Shown: in pieces, positions 7,765 through 16,500 of the stretch
How positions within the stretch are numbered: the first letter of the stretch is position 1
How the letters are laid out: the number at the start of each line of letters is the position of its first letter
Source: Verrucomicrobiota bacterium
Lineage (GTDB): Bacteria > Verrucomicrobiota > Verrucomicrobiia > Chthoniobacterales > UBA10450
Length of the DNA stretch: 41,348 bases
Direction: 5' to 3'
Assembly: GCA_003218395.1 (NCBI GenBank)
Contig: QHNJ01000030.1
Span: 1 to 41,348, forward strand
Program-made: the position numbers and the translations under genes
Notes under the pieces: generated by a model
Databases searched by the model: none
Seen by the model: the letters and a program-made list of their open reading frames with translations, nothing else
Told to the model about the DNA's origin: nothing

Positions 7765-8482
7765 CCAACTTCTCCTGGAGAAGGGTTTATTCGCCAGCCG
7801 CGAGCAAGCGCAACGCGCCGTGATGGCTGGCGAGGTTAAGGTCGGCACTCGGATTGCGGCAAAACCATCTCAGCTTCTCGAACCAGAGACAGCGATCACA
7901 GTGAGGCCTACGCAAAAATATGTCGGGCGGGGCGCGTTGAAGCTCGAAAGCGCTCTCGATCATTTCAACATCGACGTGCAAGGAAGGATTGTGCTGGATA
8001 TCGGCGCATCCACTGGCGGTTTTACGGATTGCCTGCTGCAGCGTGGCGCCGCAAAGGTTTACGCCGTCGACGTCGGGCATGGCCAACTCGACTGGAAACT
8101 TCGGAACCATCCGCATGTGATCGTCCTGGAAAAATTGAATGCGCGATTTCTCTCACGCGAGCATATTCCTAAGCTTGTCGATCTTTGCGTGATTGATGTC
8201 TCATTTATTTCGCTGACTTTAATCTTGCCGAACGCGTTCGACTTGATAACTCCAAGGGCTGTAATTCTGGCGCTGATCAAACCGCAATTCGAATTGCAAC
8301 GTGCGGATGTTGGGAAGGGCGGGGTCATCCGCGATCCAGAGTTGCAGCAAAAGGCGCAAGACAAGATCGTTGCCTTTGTGACCAGTCTTGGCCATGTCGT
8401 GACGGGAATCGTTCCGTCTGCTATTAAAGGCACGGACGGTAATCAGGAATTTTTTGCATGCCTCCAAAAACGATCGGGTTAA
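7742..8482 (+). CDS. tlyA: TlyA-family rRNA (cytidine-2'-O)-methyltransferase
   Basis: A 246-residue protein with an N-terminal S4 RNA-binding domain (about 3-62: RLDQLLLEKGLFASREQAQRAV) and a FtsJ-type SAM-methyltransferase domain (about 60-240). The SAM loop is LDIGASTGGFTDCLL, and KPQFELQRADVGKGGVIRDP is also characteristic. Known members 2'-O-methylate cytidines in 16S and/or 23S rRNA; the old name is hemolysin A. It overlaps bioA by 23 bp and nadK by 25 bp, implying translational coupling. A tlyA-nadK neighbourhood is common in bacteria. Confidence 0.93.
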   Translation: MSKRLRLDQLLLEKGLFASREQAQRAVMAGEVKVGTRIAAKPSQLLEPETAITVRPTQKYVGRGALKLESALDHFNIDVQGRIVLDIGASTGGFTDCLLQRGAAKVYAVDVGHGQLDWKLRNHPHVIVLEKLNARFLSREHIPKLVDLCVIDVSFISLTLILPNAFDLITPRAVILALIKPQFELQRADVGKGGVIRDPELQQKAQDKIVAFVTSLGHVVTGIVPSAIKGTDGNQEFFACLQKRSG

Positions 8483-9324
8483 TCGCGCATCCAGGTAAGC
8501 CGGGCATTGCCGATTTGGTCAATGTCATCGCCCAGCAATTCGGCCGCTTTTCGATTTCAGTCTTAGTCGAAAAAGAAACCGCAGCCATTGCTGGCAATAA
8601 ATCGGGGCATTCGATGGCAGAATTGGGGGCTGCGGCGGATCTTCTAGTGGTAGCCGGAGGCGACGGAACAATTCTACATGTGGTTGGGCAACTCGGCGAA
8701 GTCCTCAAGCCAATCTTCGGCATCAACGTGGGCTCGCTCGGTTTCCTGACCTGCGCGAATTCTTCCACCTATCGCGAAGCAGTGGAAGGCATCGCGAAAG
8801 ATCGGATTAACTTTAGTCAACGAGCGCTACTCGAGGCGCGGGTGAAGCTCGGCGAGAAGCAAACCGCCAAAATGATCGCGCTGAACGACGCCGTGTTAAG
8901 CCGCGGCGAGCTTTCGCGCCTCGTACTCCTGTGCACGCGGGTCAACGGCGAGCCGCTCACCGAATTCAATGCGGACGGTCTGATTGTTGCGACGCCGACC
9001 GGTTCCACGGCGTACTCGCTTTCTGCCGGCGGGCCGATTCTCGATCCTGAGTCTGGCGTTTTCGTGATCACGCCGATCTGCCCACATGTTTTGACGAACC
9101 GATCGATTATCGTCTCAGAAGGATCGACAATCGAAATCGAAGCGAGCGATCCGGATTATCCAGTCTTTCTGACACTGGACGGCCGCAAGCCCATACATGT
9201 GGAGCGAGGATCGATAGTCACCATTCGCAAGGCGAAGAAGACGCTGCCGCTGGCGGCCCTGCCCCACGCCTCATTCTTCAGCGTGGTCCGGCAGAAATTG
9301 AAATGGAGCGGCAGCAACTTATGA
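8458..9324 (+). CDS. nadK: NAD kinase
   Basis: Phosphorylates NAD+ to NADP+ at the 2'-hydroxyl, the main entry to the NADP(H) pool. The 288-residue protein has the GGDGT motif at 67-71 (VVAGGDGTILHVV), the second conserved motif NADGLIVATPTGSTAYSLSAGGP, and DGRKP near the C-terminus. Its length is normal. It is the last gene of bioA-tlyA-nadK. The following 153-bp spacer contains the promoter of the next gene, and I see no clear terminator hairpin. Confidence 0.96.
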   Translation: MPPKTIGLIAHPGKPGIADLVNVIAQQFGRFSISVLVEKETAAIAGNKSGHSMAELGAAADLLVVAGGDGTILHVVGQLGEVLKPIFGINVGSLGFLTCANSSTYREAVEGIAKDRINFSQRALLEARVKLGEKQTAKMIALNDAVLSRGELSRLVLLCTRVNGEPLTEFNADGLIVATPTGSTAYSLSAGGPILDPESGVFVITPICPHVLTNRSIIVSEGSTIEIEASDPDYPVFLTLDGRKPIHVERGSIVTIRKAKKTLPLAALPHASFFSVVRQKLKWSGSNL

Positions 9325-9418
9325 CACCGCGGAGCCAGCGAATCGCAGCAAGCAAGGTGGCCGTATTCGCCTAATATTTCCGCACGCAGCTGTAGCGGAG
9401 CGCGGATGAAAAATAGTC

Positions 9419-9447
9419 TTGCATTGCTTATTAATAATTGTTAATAA
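9419..9447 (+). promoter_or_regulatory. Putative sigma-70-type promoter of the DUF5069 gene
   Basis: TTGCAT at 9419-9424 and TAATAA at 9442-9447 are separated by 17 bp, in an AT-rich patch (9411-9456) that stands out from GC-richer surroundings. A strong Shine-Dalgarno sequence (AGGAGGT, 9462-9468) follows 9 bp before the ATG at 9478. Pattern match only. Confidence 0.4.
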
Positions 9448-9477
9448 ATTGCAACAAATCCAGGAGGTCTTGTAAAA

Positions 9478-10011
9478 ATGGGCTCCCATATGAGAGAGTT
9501 CGGTCTCCGTAGTCCCTACGACAAGGTGGGCGGTTTGCTTTATTTCGGCCGGATGCTGGACAAAATTCGTAGCCATGCCAAAGGAGAATTGCCTCTCGAA
9601 TATGAAGTAAATCTTGGAAAAGGCTTCGACGAAAAATGCCTCACCTTTCTGCGAGTTAGATACGAAGCAGTAATCGATTACGTGAATCTGGGCCTCACGG
9701 AGGGGGCGATTTTAGAGTCGTGTTTTGGAATGGGACACCGGCCGACCGAGGGTGAAATTTATATGTGGAATGAATTTATGCGAAAGCGAGGCTGGAATGA
9801 CGATCTTTCCGAAACGCTGGAATGCGAGAAAAAAAAGGAAGCCATGCTTTCGAGGTCGGAGATACAAACAATGTTTCAATTCATGGATGCCGATGAAGGG
9901 CGCCTAGTCAACGATAACCATATCCATATAAATGGCTGCTCGCGCTTAAGCATGGCAGGCCGAAGAGGGCGTCTCACACCCGCTATAGGAACGCCCTTGG
10001 CGAAAAGATAG
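9478..10011 (+). CDS. DUF5069-family protein
   Basis: A 177-residue cytoplasmic protein of unknown function. Residues about 5-142 match the DUF5069 pattern: LRSPYDKVGGLLYFGRMLDKIR near the N-terminus, NLGKGFDEKCLTFLRV, then a helical part ending in MFQFMDADEGR, where family members usually stop. The remaining 35 residues are atypical and could be read-through after loss of the original stop. The start at 9478 is supported by the best Shine-Dalgarno site in the window (AGGAGGT, spacing 9). The gene is monocistronic, with its own putative promoter. Confidence 0.8.
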   Translation: MGSHMREFGLRSPYDKVGGLLYFGRMLDKIRSHAKGELPLEYEVNLGKGFDEKCLTFLRVRYEAVIDYVNLGLTEGAILESCFGMGHRPTEGEIYMWNEFMRKRGWNDDLSETLECEKKKEAMLSRSEIQTMFQFMDADEGRLVNDNHIHINGCSRLSMAGRRGRLTPAIGTPLAKR

Positions 10012-10558
10012 AAAACTCCCGCGCTCAACAAGGTGAGGAGCATTGGCGTCGACAGTCGCGCCAGGTTGAATTTGGTGCAAGGTAACCGCGTAGGACCTCG
10101 CGGTGCTGCTTGGTCCTGCTTTCGGGTCCGTCGTCATTAACTCTCGGAGCGATTGGCTCCAATATTAAGCGCGCCGTTCATCATGGGAAGCTCCGGTCGG
10201 CCCAACTCTCGCCTTTGCGATCGTGCCGGACCTAAAACCGCTTAGAATCAGTTAGTTGTCTCACGAGAGTCCGTCGAAACGTCTAATTGATAGGGACAAA
10301 CTATAGTTTCTACTGTCATAGCATATAAAATCTTACGGCGCGAACGGGCGCACTTGGTCGCCGAACGTGGCGTCTCAAGTGACCAGGGTTATGAATTTTC
10401 GATAGTCAAATTCCGATCGACTCGCTGACATCGCTGCTGCATCGGCTAAATCACAGCCTGCCAACGCCAGAAGGCAATGTCTCTGGCGCCCTCGCCCTTG
10501 ACGTTACCATCGCGAATGTTAGCATCGCCGGAACTTTGACGTTAACCTGAAAAACACC
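10012..10558. other. 547-bp spacer without a convincing gene
   Basis: No RNA gene or full ORF is recognisable. Visible items are a 5-bp hairpin (GGAGC/GCTCC, about 10146-10160), a perfect 12-bp palindrome AAACTATAGTTT at 10298-10309, and an open but start-less frame 10395-10550. The last residues of that frame (GNVSGALALDVTIANVSIAGTLTLT, listed here only as positions 10476-10547) have the alternating Thr/Val/Gly look of a beta-rich secreted protein end. It may be the tail of a lost gene. Confidence 0.4.
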
Positions 10559-11038
10559 ATGAATACTTCCCGCAGCGCTCTCATCTTTTGTCTCACGATT
10601 GGCCTCCTGATTTTCGCCTCACTAAAACCGAGTCATGGGGCGCAGCAGGAAATCTCGGGCAGTATCCAGGAGATGATGTCACCGGAGGAGTTCAGGGCGG
10701 CAGGCCTAAATAAGTTGTCGCCGGAAGAGCTGCAAAAGCTGGATGCCTGGTTGCAAGGTTATCGACAAGCTGCCGAAAAAAAAGCTACTTCGCGCGCAGA
10801 GCGCACAAAGCTCGATCTTCTTGTGAGTCGTGTGGATGGTTCCTTTGACGGATTGACCGGCAGGACAGTGATTCGTTTGGAAGACGGAACAGTATGGAAG
10901 CAGGCAAATGCTGACGACCGATTTCGGCCTCGAGTAACTGATCACCCCGCAGCCGCTGTCATTCACTCGTTGTTTGGTTATAAAATGCGCATTGAAGGGA
11001 CACCGGAATTTTATGTCGATCCGGTGCGCAACCCTTAG
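10559..11038 (+). CDS. Secreted protein of unknown function with a helical LSPEEL motif
   Basis: A 159-residue protein with a signal peptide: Arg-containing n-region, hydrophobic core at about 7-22 and probable cleavage after SHGA near residue 28. The mature part contains FRAAGLNKLSPEELQKLDAWLQGY (about 45-69), a pattern seen in small secreted bacterial proteins. A C-terminal small beta domain follows (about 90-150: FDGLTGRTVIRLEDGTVWKQ, then YKMRIEG). The function is unknown. It converges with lysC and the stops interlock: TTAG at 11035-11038 gives TAG on this strand and TAA on the other. Confidence 0.75.
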   Translation: MNTSRSALIFCLTIGLLIFASLKPSHGAQQEISGSIQEMMSPEEFRAAGLNKLSPEELQKLDAWLQGYRQAAEKKATSRAERTKLDLLVSRVDGSFDGLTGRTVIRLEDGTVWKQANADDRFRPRVTDHPAAAVIHSLFGYKMRIEGTPEFYVDPVRNP

Positions 11039-12291
11039 CTTGCGCTAGGCGGCTCCGGGGTGCTGGCGGCGGGCATCAATCGCGCTAAACCGAACTCTGC
11101 GTGTATTAGTTGGGCCGCACGCTCCGCGTCTTTTTCATCGATAATGACTGCGATTTTGATCTCCGAGGTGGAGACCAACTGAATATTGATCCCACCCCGG
11201 CCCAGGCATTCGAACATTCGCGCGGCTACACCAGAATGTGATCGCATCCCAATCCCGACGACGCTCAATTTGGCGACGCTGCCTGCCGTGTTCAAGCGTT
11301 TCGCGCCCACTTCGCTCACCACCGGCATCAAAATTTTTCGAGCATTCTCCAATTCGTCCTCGTGAATTGTGAATGAGATGTCGGTCGTTCCGCCGATCGA
11401 GGCATTTTGCACAATCATGTCCACGATGATGTGCGCCGCAGCAACATTCGAAAAGATCCGGCCGGCAACGCCTGGTTCGTCCCGTACCCCGGCGATCGTG
11501 AGTTTTGCCTGGTGGCGGTCGAGACTAATGCCACGAATAACCACGTCCTCCATGCTCGGGGTCGCTTCCTTGGCAATTGTTCCGGTGCTCGTTTTGAAAC
11601 TCGACCGCACCTGGAATTCGACTCCGAATTTTTTTGCAAACTCCACCGCCCGCGATTGCATCACCTTCGACCCGGCACTAGCCATCTCGAGCAACTCGTC
11701 ATAGGCAAGCTCGTCGAGTTTTTTTGCGTCAGTCACGATGTGCGGATCACACGTGAAGACACCATCGACATCGGTAAAAATCTGGCAGACATCCGCGTTC
11801 AGAGCCCCGGCCAGCGCGACCGCCGTCAGGTCCGACCCGCCCCGGCCAAGCGTTGTTGTTTCTCCTTCCGGCGTCTGACCCTGGAAACCGGCAACGATGA
11901 CGATGTAATCGTCCGACAACAACTCATGAATTTGCTTTGGACTGATATTTGCGATCCGCGCGTTAGTGTGGTTGCGGTCGGTTAAAATTCCTGCTTGGGC
12001 ACCTGTCAATGAAATCGCTCTCCCACCGAGCGCGTTGACTGCCATAACGGTTAGGGCGACAGCCGCATGCTCGCCGGTTGCAAGCAGAATATCGAGTTCA
12101 CGCTCGGTCGGATGCGCTGAGATTTCGCGCGCCAGTTTGATCAGTTCATCAGTCACTCCCGCCATCGCCGAGATCACCGCCACCACGCGGCATCCTTCGC
12201 GTTGTGTCTCAACGAGCCGACGCGCCACGTTGCGGATTCGCTCAGGAGTCCCGACCGAAGTGCCGCCGTATTTTTGAACAACCAGGCGCAT
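11035..12291 (-). CDS. lysC: Aspartate kinase
   Basis: Phosphorylates aspartate, the first step to lysine, threonine and methionine. The 418-residue monofunctional enzyme has the N-terminal motif VQKYGGTSVG, the kinase-domain stretch GRGGSDLTAVALAGALNADVCQIFTDVDGVFT, and two C-terminal ACT domains (about 265-405) that usually bind lysine and/or threonine for feedback control. An upstream TTG at 12303 would add four residues; the ATG at 12291 gives the canonical start. It lies 86 bp downstream of thrC, probably one threonine-pathway operon. I see no attenuator in the gap. Confidence 0.95.
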   Translation of the reverse strand: MRLVVQKYGGTSVGTPERIRNVARRLVETQREGCRVVAVISAMAGVTDELIKLAREISAHPTERELDILLATGEHAAVALTVMAVNALGGRAISLTGAQAGILTDRNHTNARIANISPKQIHELLSDDYIVIVAGFQGQTPEGETTTLGRGGSDLTAVALAGALNADVCQIFTDVDGVFTCDPHIVTDAKKLDELAYDELLEMASAGSKVMQSRAVEFAKKFGVEFQVRSSFKTSTGTIAKEATPSMEDVVIRGISLDRHQAKLTIAGVRDEPGVAGRIFSNVAAAHIIVDMIVQNASIGGTTDISFTIHEDELENARKILMPVVSEVGAKRLNTAGSVAKLSVVGIGMRSHSGVAARMFECLGRGGINIQLVSTSEIKIAVIIDEKDAERAAQLIHAEFGLARLMPAASTPEPPSAS

Positions 12292-12377
12292 GTCAGGAGT
12301 CAATTATGGAGCAACAACGCGAACTGCGAAACGGCATCGTTTCCGCTTTAGAATCGAGCATGTCAACTATGGTTGCC

Positions 12378-13484
12378 CTAGAGTCCGATCGCGCGCCGTA
12401 CATCGTTTACCGTCGCCGCGACTGGCTCCACCCTTCCCATTCGCTGCATGATTACATCGGGATCTTTCAATCCATGTCCGGTAACGGTGCAAACAATCCG
12501 CCTTCCTTCCGGAATTTCTTTGAATGAATACGCCGCCTCCTGTGAGTTGCAGCATTTGAAAAATCCAGCAATGGCCGCCGCGCTCGCGGGTTCGACAAGA
12601 ATTCCTTCGTGCCGCGCCAGCCATATTTGTGCAGCGACAATCTCTTCATCGGGAATAATATCGACAGCCCCACTGGATTCGGCGATCGCCGCGCGGGCTT
12701 GCTTCCAGCTCGCCGGATTGCCGATTCGAATGGCGGACGCAATCGTTTCCGGTTTATTGATGATTCGGTCGTGAAAAATCGGCGCCGCGCAAGCGGCTTG
12801 GAAACCAATCATCGCCGGTAACTTCGTTGATCTTTGGCGCGATTGATATTGCCGGTACCCCGTCCAATACGCGGTGATGTTTCCGGCGTTACCGAGCGGC
12901 AGCAAATGAAAATCGGGCGCATCTCCCATCACATCGACAATCTCAAACGCAGCGGTCTTTTGACCGGCAATCCGATTGGGATTGATCGAGTTCACCACGA
13001 TAAAATCATCGCGTTCGCTGATCTCGCGCACGATTCGAAGCGCATCGTCAAAATTGCCATCAATAGCAACGATTTTTGCGCCGCAAGCAAAAGCCTGCAG
13101 CAATTTGCCGCTCGCAATTTTTCCCGCAGGCAAAATCACTACGCACGAAATTCCGGCGCGCGCCGCATACGCCGCCGCGGAAGCCGAAGTATTTCCCGTT
13201 GAAGCGCAGATGATAGCGTTTGCCTTGCCCTCCATCGCTTTGGAGACAGCCAAGGTCATGCCGCGATCCTTGAAGGAACAAGTCGGATTGATGCCTTCGT
13301 TCTTCACAAAAACATCGCAGCCACGACCGATCCGCTTACTTAGTCGTGAAGAATAGATGAGCGGCGTGTCCCCTTCGTCCAGAGAAACGATCGGCGTCGA
13401 TTCAGAAACCGGCAGATATTCGCGGTACTGCTCGATCACTCCCCTGCCCTGCTTCAGCTTTGATCTTGTCGCATCCATCAACAT
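12378..13484 (-). CDS. thrC: Threonine synthase
   Basis: PLP enzyme converting O-phosphohomoserine to threonine. From the ATG at 13484 it is 368 residues; the frame stays open to a TTG at 13541, but that would leave only 6 bp to the divergent gene. The N-terminal signature GVIEQYREYLPV is present. The PLP lysine is K72 in NPTCSFKDRGM, followed by CASTGNTSASAAAYAARAG and the phosphate-binding PLGNAGNITAYWTGY. This is the short threonine-synthase type. It forms a unit with lysC and is divergent from the dehydrogenase fusion; the 63 bp between the ATGs presumably holds both promoters. Confidence 0.94.
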   Translation of the reverse strand: MLMDATRSKLKQGRGVIEQYREYLPVSESTPIVSLDEGDTPLIYSSRLSKRIGRGCDVFVKNEGINPTCSFKDRGMTLAVSKAMEGKANAIICASTGNTSASAAAYAARAGISCVVILPAGKIASGKLLQAFACGAKIVAIDGNFDDALRIVREISERDDFIVVNSINPNRIAGQKTAAFEIVDVMGDAPDFHLLPLGNAGNITAYWTGYRQYQSRQRSTKLPAMIGFQAACAAPIFHDRIINKPETIASAIRIGNPASWKQARAAIAESSGAVDIIPDEEIVAAQIWLARHEGILVEPASAAAIAGFFKCCNSQEAAYSFKEIPEGRRIVCTVTGHGLKDPDVIMQRMGRVEPVAATVNDVRRAIGL

Positions 13485-13547
13485 TTCTATTCGAAGCAAA
13501 TCCGCGCGATTGTCGATCTGTAAGTGCGGTTGTAAGATCAAAGCCGT

Positions 13548-16500
13548 ATGCCTGTACTCAGCAAAGAAGATAAGCTGCGACTCTTAACCACGATTCTGGA
13601 GAGCCGGCATGCAGACCTACGCGAGCAGAATTTGAATCGCCAGGGCAAAGGACACTTTCACGTTTCCGGAATGGGCCACGAAGCGCTAGCAGCGGTTTCA
13701 TTTCTCATGGAGCCGGATGATTATATGGTCCCATATTATCGCGATCGCGGGCTTATTCTCGGTCGCGGGATGACGACACGCCAACTTGGTTTCGAATATT
13801 TCGCCAAACGCAATACCGGAAGCGGCGGGCGGCAGATGCCATCGCATTACAGCCACGCGGATTTACATATTTGGAGTGTGCCGACGCCAACTGGTTCACA
13901 GCTTCTCCCTGCATGCGGGATTGCTTGGGGAATCCAGCTCGATGGCAAAAAAAATCTTGTTGTTACGACAGTCGGCGACGCCGCGACCCGACAAGGCGAT
14001 TTCTTCGAGGCTATTTCTTTCGCAAAAGAAAAAAAATTACCTGTTCTCTTCGTCGTTGAAGACAACGGCTATGGCATCAGCATGCCCACACGGGAGACGA
14101 ATCCGCTCGTGCTCGGCGTGCTTCAAGCCAGCGATTGGCAGCAAATCGATGGTCGCGATGTCCAGAAACTCTACGACGCAGCAAGCGTGGCGATGGAGGG
14201 AATCCGTGCTGGCAAAGGCCCGGCGTTTTTCTGGATTAAGATGGAGCGGCTTTCCAGTCACACCAGTTCGGACGACCAAAAACTTTATCGCAGCCCGGAA
14301 GAATTACGGGAACTCGAGAAATGCGATCCACTGAAATGCTGGAAGGATCAACTGATCGAGGAAGGTGTAATCACCGCCGAGGAATTTGTAAAGATCGATA
14401 CGGAAATAAAGGAACGTATCCGCCGGGAGTACAGTGATGCAGAGAAGGCCGAGGATCCGTCGCCTAATGAGCTTCTCGCGAATGTCGCGAAACCGCCGCA
14501 AAGGATTGATAAAGAAATCCTGCCGGCAGGGAAATACCGCATCGGTGACACCGTAAACAAAACATTGCGCGCTGGTCTCGAAGAAGATCCGCGACGCATC
14601 ATCTTCGGCGAAGACATTGAAGATCCAAAAGGCGGCGTGTTTCGCCTTACGCAAAAGCTTTCAACCGAGTTCCCGAAACAAGTCTTCAATTCGCCGCTCG
14701 CTGAGTCAACCATTCTCGGTGTTGCCTGCGGCCTAGCCTCCTACGGCAAACGCCCGGTCTTTGAGTTGCAATTTATCGATTTCATTTATCCAGGATTCAA
14801 CCAGCTCGTCACCAATATCTCGACCTTGCGCTGGCGATCCTTCGGCAATTGGAAATGCCCTGCCGTGATTTATGCGCCGTATGGTGCATATCTGCCCGGC
14901 GGCAGCTTGTGGCACAGTCAGGCGAACGAATCGGCGCTCGCACATTATCCCGGTCTGAGCATCGTCATTCCGAGCACGCCCAAAGACGCAGCTGGATTGC
15001 TTTGGACATCGATGCATGCCGAGGATCACGTGATCTTTCTGATTCCCAAACATCTGCTCTGGGCCGAACACGAATATGCAGAGCCAATTCGTGCTGTCCC
15101 GTTGGGTCAGGCTTGCAGGCGCACGAGGGGCTCTGACCTCACGCTGGTTGCATGGGGCAACACGATCGAGAAATCTCTCGAAGCAATCGCGAGAATCGAA
15201 CACGAAATGAGCGTGGAGTTGATCGATCTGCGTTCGATCATGCCCTGGGACCGCGACACGATTGAGGAATCAGTGCAAAAAACCCGGCGGCTCGTGGTTG
15301 TGCAGGAAGACACCGAAAATTGCAGCGTGGGTCAGATGATCATTTCGCATGTGACCGGCAAACCGGAACTTTGGAATGAGATGATCAGCCCGCCGATTCT
15401 CGTCAGCAAAGCCAACGTCATGATTGGCTACAATCCGATCTACGAATACTGTGCGCTGCCAGATGTGGAGCGTATCGTCGCCGCACTCAAACGCTCTGTT
15501 GCAAAAAAACAGGAACGCGCAGTTGCCGTAGAGGCGGCTGTCCCCAGCGGCAAAGAAGCCGAGATTGTGCGTGAGGCCACCCGCCCCTACACCGCAGGCA
15601 TGGGCAAGCAACGCGCGCAAAGCATCATCGTCCCGGTGATGGGCGAAGGAATTCGGAACGCCAAAATTGTTTCGCTTTTGAAAAAACAGGGGGACGCTAT
15701 CGCACTTGACGATCCACTTTGTGAAGTTGAGACCGACAAAGCGGTCTATCCAATAGAGTCGTCGTTCGCCGGCGTAATGGGCGAATGGAAAACAAAAGTA
15801 GGTGAAACGGTCGAGATCGGTCAGGAACTCGGTACTATTCTCACCGGTGAAGCGTCGCCCGCGGATCAATTTCAAGCTACAGCAAAGGCTTCAGGCGATG
15901 GTGTAGAGGCGGCTGTCCCCAGCCGCAAAGAGACGCGACCTGCGCCTGAGGACACGCGCTCCTACACCAGAATTGCACCTGCCCTTTCGCCCACGATCAC
16001 GCGCAAACTGAGCCACGTGATTCCTGCTAACTTGCAAATCGATGCGCGCTGGGATGCAATTCGCAAGGCGCGCGATGCAGCTAAAAAGAAAAATGGAAAG
16101 AACGCCCCCTCGCCTTCCGTGATGATCGCGTGGGCAGTCGTGCGCGCCATGGAAAAACACGCGCCGTTCCGTCGATTAGTTCTCGAAAACGATCAGATCA
16201 TCGAAAACGATAATTTCGATCTCGGCGTTGCGGTTGCCCTGGAAGGCGATCGCCTCGCCACTGCGGTCATTGTCGATGCAAACAAGAAAAGCTGGCCTGA
16301 ATTTGTAAAGATTTATAGCGCTACTGTCGATGCAACCCGTAGCGGCCGTGTCGATGCCATGAACGCACCGGTCGTGATCACAAGTCTCGGCGCGTTTGGC
16401 GTGAAAGCCGGCGCGCCGATTGTAGTGCCGCCATCGATCGGCACGCTTTTCGTCGGCACAGCCCATCGCGAATTGATTCCAAACGGGAAGAAAAACGAAA

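Noticed and set aside
9478-9492. N-terminal MGSHM resembling a cloning-tag remnant
   Set aside because: A coincidence; the surrounding promoter, ribosome binding site and protein are natural and continuous with the chromosome.
10298-10309. AAACTATAGTTT palindrome as an operator
   Set aside because: Isolated 12-bp palindrome 250 bp from the next start, with no promoter elements around it that I can see.
15270-15875. 201-codon minus-strand frame inside the dehydrogenase fusion
   Set aside because: Shadow of a strongly conserved coding region (E1 beta and lipoyl domain).
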